Below are positions 24,885-33,586 of a stretch of 42,689 nt of DNA, piece by piece; the stretch's first letter is position 1, and each line of letters starts with the position of its first letter. A program made the position numbers and the translations under genes. The stretch comes from CAUPWF01 sp964367685 (lineage in GTDB: Bacteria > Bacillota > Clostridia > Lachnospirales > Lachnospiraceae): positions 1 to 42,689 of the forward strand of contig CAYIYM010000019.1 of the NCBI GenBank assembly GCA_964367685.1. The letters run 5' to 3'. Below the pieces are notes generated by a model. That model saw only the letters and a program-made list of their open reading frames with translations. It had not been told where the DNA came from and ran no database searches.

Positions 24885-25553
24885 ATGAATTATATTAGTA
24901 TTTTTGATGTTATTGGTCCAAATATGATCGGACCTTCTAGTTCCCACACTGCAGGCGCCGTTTCCATTTCTTTATTGGCCAGAAAATTATTTCCACATGA
25001 AATATCAAAAGTTACATTTACCTTATATGGTTCTTTTTCAAAAACATATCAAGGACACGGCACTGACAAGGCTCTGCTTGGCGGAATTCTTGGTTACTCA
25101 ACTGAAGATGTACGAATTCGTGACGCTTTTGACCTTGCAACCAAAGGTGGATTAAATTACAACTTCATAGTAGACGAGGAAACAAAAACAAATCATTCTA
25201 ATACGGTAGACATTCTACTCGAAAGTGAAGACGGTAGTATCCAATCTGTCCGCGGAGAATCTATTGGTGGCGGGAAGGTGCGTATCGTTCAGATTAATAA
25301 TATTGAAGTAGATTTTACAGGCGAATATAGTACTTTAATTGTAAAACAAATAGACAAACCTGGAATTGTGGCACATATCACACAATGCTTAAGTAATCAA
25401 AATGTTAACATTGCCTTTATGCGACTTTTTAGAGAAAATCGTGGGGCAACTGCCTACACCATTGTGGAATCGGATGAACACATCCCGGATTCCATCTTAA
25501 ATGAAATCAAATCCAATCCACACGTAGAAGAGCTTATGCTCATACAAATATAA
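24885..25553 (+). CDS. sdaAB: L-serine dehydratase, beta subunit
   Basis: With SdaAA this forms the iron-sulfur L-serine ammonia-lyase, which makes pyruvate and ammonia from serine in many Firmicutes. The start has the family motif GPNMIGPSSSHTAGAVSI, and the C-terminal part (about 148-222) is an ACT domain with DKPGIVAHITQCLS, likely to sense an amino acid. At 222 residues it is typical. The ATG follows GGAGG at five bases. It is 16 bases upstream of the alpha subunit. Confidence 0.95.
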   Translation: MNYISIFDVIGPNMIGPSSSHTAGAVSISLLARKLFPHEISKVTFTLYGSFSKTYQGHGTDKALLGGILGYSTEDVRIRDAFDLATKGGLNYNFIVDEETKTNHSNTVDILLESEDGSIQSVRGESIGGGKVRIVQINNIEVDFTGEYSTLIVKQIDKPGIVAHITQCLSNQNVNIAFMRLFRENRGATAYTIVESDEHIPDSILNEIKSNPHVEELMLIQI

Positions 25554-25569
25554 ACTAGGAGGGTATCAT

Positions 25570-26445
25570 ATGGATTTTACAACCGGACAAGAACTTCTCT
25601 CTTTATGTTCACAATACAATACATCCATTTCAAAAATCATGTTGGAGCGTGAAATGTCACTTGGAGAATGTTCCGAATCTGCTATCCAACAAAAAATCGC
25701 ACTAGCGCTTCAAATCATGAATGATTCATCTCACACTCCAATTATCAATCCAAGGACCTCAATAGGTGGTTTACTAGGCGGAGAAGCCAAGGCAATTCAT
25801 GAGTTCGCAGCTACCAATCAGACAATTTGCGGAACAACATTAACCAAAGCCATCACCTATGCAATGGCAGTTTTAGAGGTGAATGCTACAATGGGATTAA
25901 TTGTTGCTGCGCCAACAGCTGGCTCTTCTGGCGTAGTTCCTGGTGCTTTATTTTCAATTACTGAGGATTATAATCTTACAGCAAAACATACCGAAGAGGG
26001 ACTTTTGAACGCATCCGCTCTTGGATACCTAATCATGCGAAATGCATCTGTTGCAGGGGCTGAGGCTGGATGTCAAGCCGAGGTTGGAGCTGCATCTGCC
26101 ATGGCTGCATCTGCTATCGTGGAAATGCTTGGTGGAACACCTGATATGTGCTTACAAGCTGGAAGTCTAGCACTCTCTAATTTACTCGGTTTAGTATGCG
26201 ACCCAATTGCAGGATTAGTAGAAGCACCATGCCAAAGCAGAAATGCCATTGGAATTTCAAATGCTTTTACGAGTGCGCAACTCGCACTATGTGGCATCAA
26301 ACACCCGATTCCTTTTGATGAAATGGTAGACGCTATGTACAAAGTCGGAAAATCTCTTCCATTTGAACTTCGAGAGACTGCTATGGGTGGTAACGCTTCT
26401 ACACCAACTGGATGTGCTCTTTGCGCCTTAGGAAACAACAAATAA
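25570..26445 (+). CDS. sdaAA: L-serine dehydratase, alpha subunit
   Basis: The catalytic subunit carries the [4Fe-4S] cluster that binds serine. Cysteines in AGCQAEVG, LVCDPIAGLVEAPC and the C-terminal GCALC region are at the conserved ligand positions, along with PTAGSSGVVPG and NAIGISNA. At 291 residues it is normal length. AGGAGGG precedes the ATG. It ends at a long bidirectional terminator shared with the convergent threonine aldolase gene. Both this enzyme and the aldolase act on hydroxy-amino acids, a possible catabolic link. Confidence 0.95.
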   Translation: MDFTTGQELLSLCSQYNTSISKIMLEREMSLGECSESAIQQKIALALQIMNDSSHTPIINPRTSIGGLLGGEAKAIHEFAATNQTICGTTLTKAITYAMAVLEVNATMGLIVAAPTAGSSGVVPGALFSITEDYNLTAKHTEEGLLNASALGYLIMRNASVAGAEAGCQAEVGAASAMAASAIVEMLGGTPDMCLQAGSLALSNLLGLVCDPIAGLVEAPCQSRNAIGISNAFTSAQLALCGIKHPIPFDEMVDAMYKVGKSLPFELRETAMGGNASTPTGCALCALGNNK

Positions 26446-26446
26446 C

Positions 26447-26495
26447 AAAAAGTGTTCGAAATAGTTAACAATTATCTATTTCGAACACTTTTTTT
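26447..26495. terminator. Bidirectional terminator between sdaAA and the threonine aldolase gene
   Basis: An 18-base perfect inverted repeat (arms 26447-26464 and 26476-26493, containing GTGTTCGAAATAG) around an 11-base loop has a T-tract on each strand. The right T-run touches the aldolase stop codon at 26494, so both convergent genes can stop here. Confidence 0.92.
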
Positions 26496-27519
26496 ATAAA
26501 TCTGCAATTAATGCTTCAACATCCATTTCCTTTGTTGCCCAACTAGTACAGAATCTAACACACGCACGATTTTCATCAATCTTTTCCCAATATGAAAAAT
26601 CATATTTCTTAGACAACCTTTCTATATCTTCATTTGTCATGATTGGAAACTGCTGGTTCGTCTTGGATTCAAACTTTAGTGCATACCCTTTTTCTTTTAG
26701 TGCATTCGCTATCTTTGCAGCTAACACATTAGCTCTTCTAGCAATATCAAAGTATGCCCCTTCTTCAAATAATACTTGGAATTGTATTCCTAATAGTCTT
26801 CCTTTTGCTAACATACCTCCGTGCCTTTTTATATGATAACGGAAATCTTTCTTTAAATTAGGATTTGTAATCACTACTGCTTCTCCAAACAAAGCCCCTA
26901 CTTTTGTTCCACCAATGTAAAACACATCACAGATACGCGCAATATCAGCAATCATAACATCGTAATCTTCTGCCATAACCCCATATCCTAAGCGTGCTCC
27001 ATCTAAAAATAGCGGTACATTAAATCTATTACACACTTCCCCTAAGGCTTCTAATTCTTCCAATGAATATAATGTTCCACATTCAGTTGGATTCGAAATA
27101 TACACCATTCCTGGTTGTACTACATGTTCTTTGGCACCATCATTTTCGTGGGCAATAAGCGCTTCTTCAACTTGTACCGCTGTAATCTTTCCATCCACGT
27201 TTGGCATAGCTAGTACTTTATGACCTGTCGCCTCAATAGCACCTGTCTCGTGTACATTAATATGACCTGTATCAGCAGATAATACACCTTGGTGAGGTCT
27301 AAGAAGGGAATCAATCACAGTTGCATTCGCCTGTGTTCCACCTACTAAAAAATGAACATCCACTGTTTCATCTTCACAAAGTTCCTTAATTAGTAACCTT
27401 GCTCTTTCACAGTATGGATCCATGCCATAGCCCGCTGTTTGTTCAAAATTAGTTTCAATCATTTTTTCTAGAATCGGTGGATAGACACCTTCACTATAGT
27501 CATTTTCAAATCGAATCAT
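26494..27519 (-). CDS. Low-specificity L-threonine aldolase (PLP, fold type I)
   Basis: These enzymes split threonine or allo-threonine into glycine and acetaldehyde using pyridoxal phosphate. The PLP lysine is Lys206 in FYIGGTKVGAL; Asp173 and Arg176 in FLDGARLGYG and the ring-stacking His86 in DTGHINVHETGA are in place. I chose the ATG at 27519 because GGGGGA precedes it and MIRFENDYSEG is the usual start; an ATG at 27531 would add four residues but has no ribosome site. It lies about 60 bases after the greA-like gene, with a weak TTGAAG/TAAAAT pair (18-base spacer) between, so it may be partly independent. A related beta-eliminating lyase is the main alternative. Confidence 0.88.
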   Translation of the reverse strand: MIRFENDYSEGVYPPILEKMIETNFEQTAGYGMDPYCERARLLIKELCEDETVDVHFLVGGTQANATVIDSLLRPHQGVLSADTGHINVHETGAIEATGHKVLAMPNVDGKITAVQVEEALIAHENDGAKEHVVQPGMVYISNPTECGTLYSLEELEALGEVCNRFNVPLFLDGARLGYGVMAEDYDVMIADIARICDVFYIGGTKVGALFGEAVVITNPNLKKDFRYHIKRHGGMLAKGRLLGIQFQVLFEEGAYFDIARRANVLAAKIANALKEKGYALKFESKTNQQFPIMTNEDIERLSKKYDFSYWEKIDENRACVRFCTSWATKEMDVEALIADL

Positions 27520-27580
27520 ATGTTCCCCCATTATCTAATATTTTATTGTATTGCATTTTCTACCTTCAAATAATATGTTC

Positions 27581-28084
27581 CTAATATCTACGCAATTCAT
27601 CTGAATCATCTTCATCTGTTGTACTAATTTTTTGAACGATTACATAATAGCCCGCAGCATCATTGATTTTCACAAAAACTCGTTCTCCAACTCGTTTCCC
27701 GCGAATAGCTTTGCCAAGTGGTGATTCAATACTAATTCTATTTTCATTCGAATTCCCTCGAATAGAAGTAACTAATTTATATTGCTCCACTTCGTCTTCA
27801 TCTTCAAATAGTAAATCTACTGTCTTGTTTAATCCGACTTCATCTACCCTTGAATGGTCTTCAATTACCACAGCAAATTTTAATACTTTTTCAAGGTATC
27901 GAATTCGTCCCTCATTTTGATTCTTATACTGTTTCGCTGCTTTATACTCAAAATTTTCACTTAAATCGCCGTGAGCTCTTGCCTCCTTCACTGACTCTAA
28001 GGCCTCTTTCCTTACCACGATTTTTCGATGCTCAATCTCTTCTTTTATCTTCTCGACATCTTGTTTTGTTAATCGTTCTCCCAA
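27581..28084 (-). CDS. GreA/GreB-family transcription elongation factor
   Basis: Gre factors enter the RNA polymerase secondary channel and stimulate cleavage of backtracked RNA. The N-terminal coiled coil (about 5-80) has the tip GDLSENFEYKAAK with the conserved acidic Asp and Glu, and the C-terminal domain has ISIESPLGKAIRGKRVGE near 120-140. At 167 residues it is slightly longer than typical GreA and diverges from it, so it may be a second Gre paralog rather than the housekeeping one. It lies 10 bases after the alpha/beta hydrolase gene. Confidence 0.85.
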   Translation of the reverse strand: MGERLTKQDVEKIKEEIEHRKIVVRKEALESVKEARAHGDLSENFEYKAAKQYKNQNEGRIRYLEKVLKFAVVIEDHSRVDEVGLNKTVDLLFEDEDEVEQYKLVTSIRGNSNENRISIESPLGKAIRGKRVGERVFVKINDAAGYYVIVQKISTTDEDDSDELRRY

Positions 28085-28094
28085 TTACGCACCT

Positions 28095-28985
28095 CTATTT
28101 TTTTTCATCATACTCGTTGAGCCAATGTAGCAACATTTTTACATACTTTTCATTTTCTTCTACAAAACACATGTGACGACTAAATTCAAACATCTCCCAC
28201 TTTGAATTCGGAATTTTATCATACATATACTTCGCAATCCAAGGAGTACATAAATCTATCAATCCATTTACCACCAAACATGGCTCTGAAATATCCTCTA
28301 GTTTATCTCGGTAATCAAAACTTTTAAGCGTTCCACTTGGCGCGAATTCTGATTGTCCCCATCCATATACGTATGCATCTCGTCCTGAATTTCGTGGGCG
28401 TTTCAAACATTCTGGCGCATCATCTGTTACTTTTCCAGCACAATGGCGCTCCATAAACGCATCTACTGCCGCTAAATATCCTGGATCATCATAATTCTCT
28501 TCTGCTTCTGCTTTTGCAATCGTATCTTGCATTTCTTGTGAAAAATAAGTAAGGTAGCGACGTTGTTCTTTTTCCCACATTTCCGAAGCTGGAAGTGTAC
28601 TTGAAAGAATAGCACTCCTAACTCCCTCTGGTTTATAATCACATAGATATGCGATTAATTGCATGCCACCCCATGACTGTCCAAGAATATGGCACTCTTT
28701 TATATCTAGGAATGTTCGTAATGCAATCAATTCTTCAATCCATGTTTCTTTTGTCCATAAAGATTTATCATCTGGCATAGATGACAATCCGCAACCTATT
28801 TGGTCATACATAATTACAGCTCTTCCGTCTTCAGCTATACAATCCAATGTTTCAAAATAATTGTGCGTTGATCCAGGTCCTCCATGTAAGAGAATAATCG
28901 GTTTTTTATTTCCTCTACACTCTCCAACAATTCTGTAATATGTCTGGTATTCTCTAAATGGCATATATCCTTCTACAATTTTCAT
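28095..28985 (-). CDS. Alpha/beta hydrolase, proline iminopeptidase-like
   Basis: Members release N-terminal proline or other residues from short peptides, though many have other substrates. The oxyanion stretch LLHGGPGSTHNYFE, the nucleophile Ser in GQSWGGMQ, an Asp in NGLIDLCTP and the His in FSRHMCF give an intact catalytic triad. At 296 residues it fits the family. The ATG follows GAGGAGAAAAAAT. It lies 71 bases after dus and 10 before the greA-like gene. The exact substrate cannot be read from the sequence. Confidence 0.85.
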   Translation of the reverse strand: MKIVEGYMPFREYQTYYRIVGECRGNKKPIILLHGGPGSTHNYFETLDCIAEDGRAVIMYDQIGCGLSSMPDDKSLWTKETWIEELIALRTFLDIKECHILGQSWGGMQLIAYLCDYKPEGVRSAILSSTLPASEMWEKEQRRYLTYFSQEMQDTIAKAEAEENYDDPGYLAAVDAFMERHCAGKVTDDAPECLKRPRNSGRDAYVYGWGQSEFAPSGTLKSFDYRDKLEDISEPCLVVNGLIDLCTPWIAKYMYDKIPNSKWEMFEFSRHMCFVEENEKYVKMLLHWLNEYDEKK

Positions 28986-29056
28986 ATTTTTTCTCCTCTC
29001 TTTTCTAAACCCCTTGAATTCTTATGGGGGTAATATTAGTATCCATATTTACGTTC

Positions 29057-30031
29057 TTATTTATAAGGATCGAAATATCCTGTAAGCGGTAAGGTTGTAA
29101 AAATATCATGGACTACTTCTTGATATGTTTCAAGTTTTGTTGCTTTTCTTAACTTCTTATATAATTTTTTATGATCCTCAAAGTTCATAATCAAATAATA
29201 CCAGTACTCCTTCATTCTGTATAGTAAATTAGTATCTCCAAATAAATATTCTTTATACTCACTATATAAACGGTTATGTAATGCAATAATTTCTTCTAAT
29301 TCCAGTCGCTTTCCACCCTCTATCTCTCGCACAAGTGCTGGATTAGTAATTAAGCCACGACCTAGCATAATACTATTAATTTGAGGATATGTTTCAGCAA
29401 TCAGTTTGGCATCCTGGGGTGTAAATATATCTCCATTATAGCAAATTGGATTTTTCGATTCTTCAATAATTTTTTGAACCCCTGCCATATGTGGTGGATA
29501 TTTATACATATCCTTTTGAACTCTAGGATGTAGAATCAATTCCCTCATTTGATAACGATTGTAAATTTCCAAAATTGGATAAAATTCTTCTGGATCCACA
29601 ATTCCTAGTCGGGTTTTCACCGTAATTTCCAAAGGGCATTTTTCAAATATTTCATACAAAAATTGATCCAATTCTTCTGGATATGCAAGAAATCCAGACC
29701 CTTTCTTCTTGGATACCACAGTTCCTGACGGACATCCTAGATTGAGATTCACTTCTTTGTATCCCAAATCCGCAAATTCTTTTGACGCTCTTACAAAATC
29801 TTCTGCCTTATTAGTCAACAATTGGGGCGTCACTTGTTCCACTCTATTATTCTCTGGAAGAATATCCATTAACTGCTTACGTTTGAAACGTATTCCATCT
29901 CCATTTGGAACCAAGAAGGGGGATATATGTTTCTCAATTCCACCAAATAATTCTTCTTGTGCATTTCTATAAAACACAGAATTCACACCTTCCATAGGTG
30001 CTCCATAATACTTTATTTTCTTATCTGACAT
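29057..30031 (-). CDS. tRNA-dihydrouridine synthase (Dus family)
   Basis: Dus enzymes reduce uridines in the D-loop of tRNA with FMN and NADPH. The TIM-barrel start YYGAPMEGVNSVFYR, the catalytic Cys100 in NLNLGCPSG, KTRLG and ICYNGDIFTPQDA followed by MLGRGLITNP are the usual motifs. At 324 residues it is normal. It begins 15 bases after the GTPase-NYN stop, so tRNA modification and that translation factor are probably cotranscribed. It is a divergent Firmicutes Dus, so I give no letter. Confidence 0.9.
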   Translation of the reverse strand: MSDKKIKYYGAPMEGVNSVFYRNAQEELFGGIEKHISPFLVPNGDGIRFKRKQLMDILPENNRVEQVTPQLLTNKAEDFVRASKEFADLGYKEVNLNLGCPSGTVVSKKKGSGFLAYPEELDQFLYEIFEKCPLEITVKTRLGIVDPEEFYPILEIYNRYQMRELILHPRVQKDMYKYPPHMAGVQKIIEESKNPICYNGDIFTPQDAKLIAETYPQINSIMLGRGLITNPALVREIEGGKRLELEEIIALHNRLYSEYKEYLFGDTNLLYRMKEYWYYLIMNFEDHKKLYKKLRKATKLETYQEVVHDIFTTLPLTGYFDPYK

Positions 30032-30046
30032 CTTTTTTCACTTTCT

Positions 30047-32716
30047 CTATTCCTCAATATTTATCTCTATTTCTTTCAAAGCATCTCCAAATACCTGCAG
30101 CTTCTTAAGTGGCATCTCTTGATCCTTTTTTTCACGGACTAGGTGGCTAGTTTCTATAATTTCTTCTAGTAAATCCTGCGCTGATATTTTCTGCGCCCCT
30201 TGCCCCATAATAATGAGTTGTTCCATAATGTCGGATGTTGCAACCGTTACATCATATAGTCGACCAATATGATGCACTGTTTTTTCTATGTATGCATCTG
30301 CTGTTTCCGCTTCCTTCGTATATACAATATCAATATTATGAAATCTTTGAACTTCTCCAATATTTCCCTTCACTTTGTATGCATCAAACACAACAATTAA
30401 TCGCATACCATGAAAACCTTGATAATTACTCAATATATCAACTAATCGTCCTCTTGCCCCTTCTATATTAGTTTCCGCAAGATCCTTCAAGTCATTCCAA
30501 GCAAATATAATATTATAGCCATCAACCAGTAAATATTTTTCCTTCCTCGCCTTAGACTTCACTTTTTTTGAATAATCGTAATTCCCCGTTGCTACAACAG
30601 GTGCAACCACTTTCTTTTTCTTTAAGTAACCAGCCTTTTCTCGCTTCACTGTCCCATACGTTCTTGTAAATATTTCCATCAACTCTTCTTCGTCAATCCA
30701 ACGATCTTCGAATTTCGTACTTTCAATTGGATTCAAAATGGAGCGTTCCACCTTCCTTTTTCCATACCCATTTTCTATATGAGCGGCGCTAGCTACTTGA
30801 TTCCAAGGTACTGTATATCCAGCTCCGTGAGCACAAAAAATAGAATCTACTGGGTGAAGCAAATCTGCGTTAACATCGTATCCAATTGCTTCGATAACTT
30901 CTTCTTGATTCTGGCATTTATCATAGCCACTCAGCGTATAAGAGAGTCTGCCAAATCCTTTTGTGTAAGACATTACTTCCTTCGTGTATCCACGCAATAA
31001 AGAAACAGGACCACGGCCTACAATTATTGTTTCTCTCTCTTTTATATCTGGACTATCAAAGGTACCCTGCATTTTCTGAATATCATTGATTGCTCTACCT
31101 GTACATTCATTCGGAATCTCTAAACGGAATTCATAGAATGGCTCTAGTAGTATCGTTTTTGCTTGCATCAATCCTTGACGTATCGCTCGGTAAGTTGCTT
31201 GCCTAAAATCTCCCCCCTCTGTATGCTTCTGATGGCCTTGTCCGGCAATCAAGGTAATTCTAATATCTGTCACCTCAGACCCAGTTAATACACCAACTGG
31301 GCTGCACTCACCTATATGGGTTAATACAAGGTTCTGCCAGTTCTTTGGTAGGACTTCCTCCTTGCATTGATTTCGAATCTGAATTCCACTCCCAACCTCG
31401 CCTGGTTCCATTAACAAATGTACTTCTGCATAATGTTTCAGCGGTTCAAAATGTCCTATCCCTACTACTGTGTCTTCGATAGACTCCTTATATACGATGC
31501 GTTCCGAACCAAATGCCACTGGAACACCGAATCTCTCTAAAATTACTGACTGCAAGATTTCAATTTGTATGTCCCCCATTACCTGTACTTGCATTTCATT
31601 TAATTCTTTCTTCCATTGAATTCGAAGCGCCGGATCTTCTTCTTGCAACTGTTTAAACTTTAAATACATTTCATATGGGTTCGCAGATTCTGGTAATTCA
31701 ATTTGATATGTTAACACCGGCTCAAGCTGAGATAGATTCCACTGCTTTTCATAGCCTAGCCCATCTCCTATCTCTGCCTTACTTAATCCCGTAACAGCGC
31801 AGATAGATCCAGCACTTATTTCCTGGGTTGATTGAAATCCTGTTCCCGAATACAAGCGAATTTGATCGATCTTTTCTTCCCATTTGATTGTATCGTCACC
31901 ATCGATAACTTCCTTTGAAATCAATTGTTTCACACGCAATACTCCACCTGTGATTTTAAGATATGTTAGACGTTTCCCTTGTTCGTCTCGTGCCACCTTA
32001 AATACTTGTGCTCCAAATTCCTCTGGATAACTTTTCAGATCAGTAAGGCGTTCTATTTCATTCATAAAATAAGAAATCCCTTGATTCTTCAAAGCGGAGC
32101 CAAAGTAACATGGAAAAAAGATACGTTCTTTGATATCCTTTTTCAGTCCACCTTCCTCTAATACAGCCGTTTCTAAAAATTCATTCATTCGCTCTTCAGA
32201 AGTCATAGCAATTTGCTCAAATGTCATTTCGGAATCGTCTTTATTCATATAAATACATCGCTCGTCTAACCGTTTATGCAATTCGCTCATAATTTGAGCA
32301 CTCTCTAAACCTTGTTGATCCATTTTATTTACAAAAATAAACGTAGGGATTTTATATAATTCAAGTAAGCGCCACAATGTTTCCACATGACCTTGAACTC
32401 CATCAGCACCACTTATCACAAGTATTGCGTAATCAAGTACTCGTAATGTGCGTTCCATTTCAGTGGAAAAATCCACATGACCTGGTGTGTCTAATACTGT
32501 AATATTCTTGCTGCCAAGCTGCATTTCTGCTTGCTTAGAAAAAATCGTAATCCCTCTATCCTTCTCTAATTCATAAGTATCTAAAAATGCATCTTTATGA
32601 TCTACACGACCTTGCTTTCGAATTGAACCACTTTGAAAAAGCAGGCTTTCGGCCAATGTGGTTTTTCCTGCATCTACGTGTGCTAAAATTCCAATAATTA
32701 ATTTCTTAGATTTCAT
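30047..32716 (-). CDS. TetM-like translational GTPase fused to a NYN (YacP/Rae1-like) nuclease domain
   Basis: The first about 700 residues follow the TetM/EF-G plan: G1 AHVDAGKTT (12-20), switch RGITI (54-58), DTPGHVDF (76-83), NKMD (130-133), then domains II-V. The TetM decoding-loop SPVSTPADFR is replaced by QKHTEGGDFR. After a Lys-rich linker, residues 726-889 form a NYN domain with Asp732 in VDGYN, Asp778 in VFDAY, Asp807 and Glu811 in ETADAYIE, and Asp829 in TSDIME. B. subtilis YacP (Rae1) is a NYN endoribonuclease that cuts mRNA at the ribosomal A site. A GTPase able to bind there, tied to such a domain, suggests a ribosome-rescue or mRNA-cleavage factor; that is inference. Databases often label the family as tetracycline resistance, which the altered loop makes doubtful. 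Confidence 0.87.
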   Translation of the reverse strand: MKSKKLIIGILAHVDAGKTTLAESLLFQSGSIRKQGRVDHKDAFLDTYELEKDRGITIFSKQAEMQLGSKNITVLDTPGHVDFSTEMERTLRVLDYAILVISGADGVQGHVETLWRLLELYKIPTFIFVNKMDQQGLESAQIMSELHKRLDERCIYMNKDDSEMTFEQIAMTSEERMNEFLETAVLEEGGLKKDIKERIFFPCYFGSALKNQGISYFMNEIERLTDLKSYPEEFGAQVFKVARDEQGKRLTYLKITGGVLRVKQLISKEVIDGDDTIKWEEKIDQIRLYSGTGFQSTQEISAGSICAVTGLSKAEIGDGLGYEKQWNLSQLEPVLTYQIELPESANPYEMYLKFKQLQEEDPALRIQWKKELNEMQVQVMGDIQIEILQSVILERFGVPVAFGSERIVYKESIEDTVVGIGHFEPLKHYAEVHLLMEPGEVGSGIQIRNQCKEEVLPKNWQNLVLTHIGECSPVGVLTGSEVTDIRITLIAGQGHQKHTEGGDFRQATYRAIRQGLMQAKTILLEPFYEFRLEIPNECTGRAINDIQKMQGTFDSPDIKERETIIVGRGPVSLLRGYTKEVMSYTKGFGRLSYTLSGYDKCQNQEEVIEAIGYDVNADLLHPVDSIFCAHGAGYTVPWNQVASAAHIENGYGKRKVERSILNPIESTKFEDRWIDEEELMEIFTRTYGTVKREKAGYLKKKKVVAPVVATGNYDYSKKVKSKARKEKYLLVDGYNIIFAWNDLKDLAETNIEGARGRLVDILSNYQGFHGMRLIVVFDAYKVKGNIGEVQRFHNIDIVYTKEAETADAYIEKTVHHIGRLYDVTVATSDIMEQLIIMGQGAQKISAQDLLEEIIETSHLVREKKDQEMPLKKLQVFGDALKEIEINIEE

Positions 32717-32740
32717 ATTCTTCCGTCCATTTCCACTTCA

Positions 32741-32766
32741 TACAAGCTATTGTACCATAGCTTGTA
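32741..32766. promoter_or_regulatory. 26-bp perfect inverted repeat over the GTPase-NYN -10
   Basis: TACAAGCTAT (32741-32750) and ATAGCTTGTA (32757-32766) are exact reverse complements with a 6-base centre TGTACC. The -10 lies inside it, so a bound dimer would block the promoter. Confidence 0.75.
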
Positions 32767-32777
32767 AATAGTGAAAA
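32749..32777 (-). promoter_or_regulatory. GTPase-NYN promoter
   Basis: Minus strand: -35 TTTTCA (32772-32777), 17-base spacer, -10 TACAAT (32749-32754) preceded by TGG, an extended -10. The leader to the ATG is about 25 bases. The -35 overlaps the foot of the upstream terminator stem. Confidence 0.65.
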
Positions 32778-32825
32778 GAGCAAAGAGTAAGACGAGATTT
32801 TTCCCATACCTACTTCTTGCTCTTT
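32775..32825 (-). terminator. Hairpin terminator after the J-domain gene
   Basis: Minus strand: a 17-bp stem with one mismatch and two G-U pairs (arms 32809-32825 and 32775-32791, beginning AAAGAGCAA) around a 17-base loop; the T-tract is only four bases and overlaps the arm end. It lies about 20 bases past the stop. Confidence 0.6.
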
Positions 32826-32842
32826 ATATTATTTTCGATTCT

Positions 32843-33505
32843 CTAGGATTCTTTTTTCCAAAAACAAACCTTATCCCATAATGACTCTTTTCCTGTTTTC
32901 TTAGCGTTTCCATTTAATTGCTGATTTAATTGAGTATACTGTGGATTTCCTGGTTCGAGAATAACCGCTTTTTCTGCATGTGTTTTTGCCACCTCGGTCT
33001 GTGAAAGACATGTATTACAAAATGCACTAGCATAGTACCATTTAGCATCACGGTTGTGAATTCCACTTAGAAGCCCAAGGGCTTCTTTATATCTACGTGC
33101 CCCCATTAGATTGTAAACAGATTTCATCTGTACATCACTACTATAATTATTTGCATATTTCTGTTCCGTTTTTTTCTCTTCAGATTTTGCTTGGCTTTCT
33201 TTTTCATTACTATCAGAAGTGTATTTAGAAAAATCAAATGTTTCCGTTCTATATTCATCATTACTATACACACTATTGTAATTGGATGCCTTACTATGAT
33301 TAATCTTAGGATAACTATTAGTACTAACTAACATCTCATAAGCTTCTTGCACTTCTATGAACTTGTCTGTTGATATACGAATATTTGAACTATTAATATT
33401 TGTGTCTGGATGATAGTTTCTACTTAATTCTCTATATGCTCTTTTCAATTCTTCATAGGACGCATCCGCCGATACACCTAATATTTCATATGGAGTATTT
33501 CCCAT
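32843..33505 (-). CDS. J-domain protein with a helical C-terminal region
   Basis: J domains stimulate Hsp70 (DnaK) ATPase through an HPD motif. Residues 3-60 form the J domain with NYHPDTN and the usual hydrophobic helix AYEMLVS. A polar Ser/Lys/Glu linker (about 65-115) follows, then a helical region (about 120-200) with TPR-like spacing (RRYKEALGLLSGI, VAKTHAEKAVILEPGNPQY). It lacks the zinc-binding and client domains of DnaJ, so it is a dedicated co-chaperone of unknown target. It is transcribed alone between its promoter and terminator. Confidence 0.85.
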   Translation of the reverse strand: MGNTPYEILGVSADASYEELKRAYRELSRNYHPDTNINSSNIRISTDKFIEVQEAYEMLVSTNSYPKINHSKASNYNSVYSNDEYRTETFDFSKYTSDSNEKESQAKSEEKKTEQKYANNYSSDVQMKSVYNLMGARRYKEALGLLSGIHNRDAKWYYASAFCNTCLSQTEVAKTHAEKAVILEPGNPQYTQLNQQLNGNAKKTGKESLWDKVCFWKKES

Positions 33506-33557
33506 CTTATCTTCATCTCCCCAATGTCGGTTTATTACTTTATTTTATCTACCTTAC

Positions 33558-33586
33558 ATCATATAATACTTTTTACATAGTTTCAA
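33558..33586 (-). promoter_or_regulatory. J-domain gene promoter
   Basis: Minus strand: -35 TTGAAA (33581-33586), 17-base spacer, -10 TATGAT (33558-33563), each 5 of 6 consensus. It lies about 55 bases before the ATG. The rest of the 290-base divergent region 33506-33795 is AT-rich and carries only this and the ABC promoter. Confidence 0.72.

Noticed and set aside
26073..26471. 132-residue minus-strand frame opposite sdaAA
   Set aside because: Runs through the terminator and mirrors a conserved gene; no ribosome site.
28986..29056. CCCC/GGGG hairpin and promoter between dus and the hydrolase gene
   Set aside because: Only four G-C pairs with a long loop and no clear -35/-10; cotranscription is simpler.
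30047..32716. Tetracycline resistance gene
   Set aside because: The decoding loop differs from TetM, a nuclease domain is fused, and the neighbours are core genes with no mobile-element signs.
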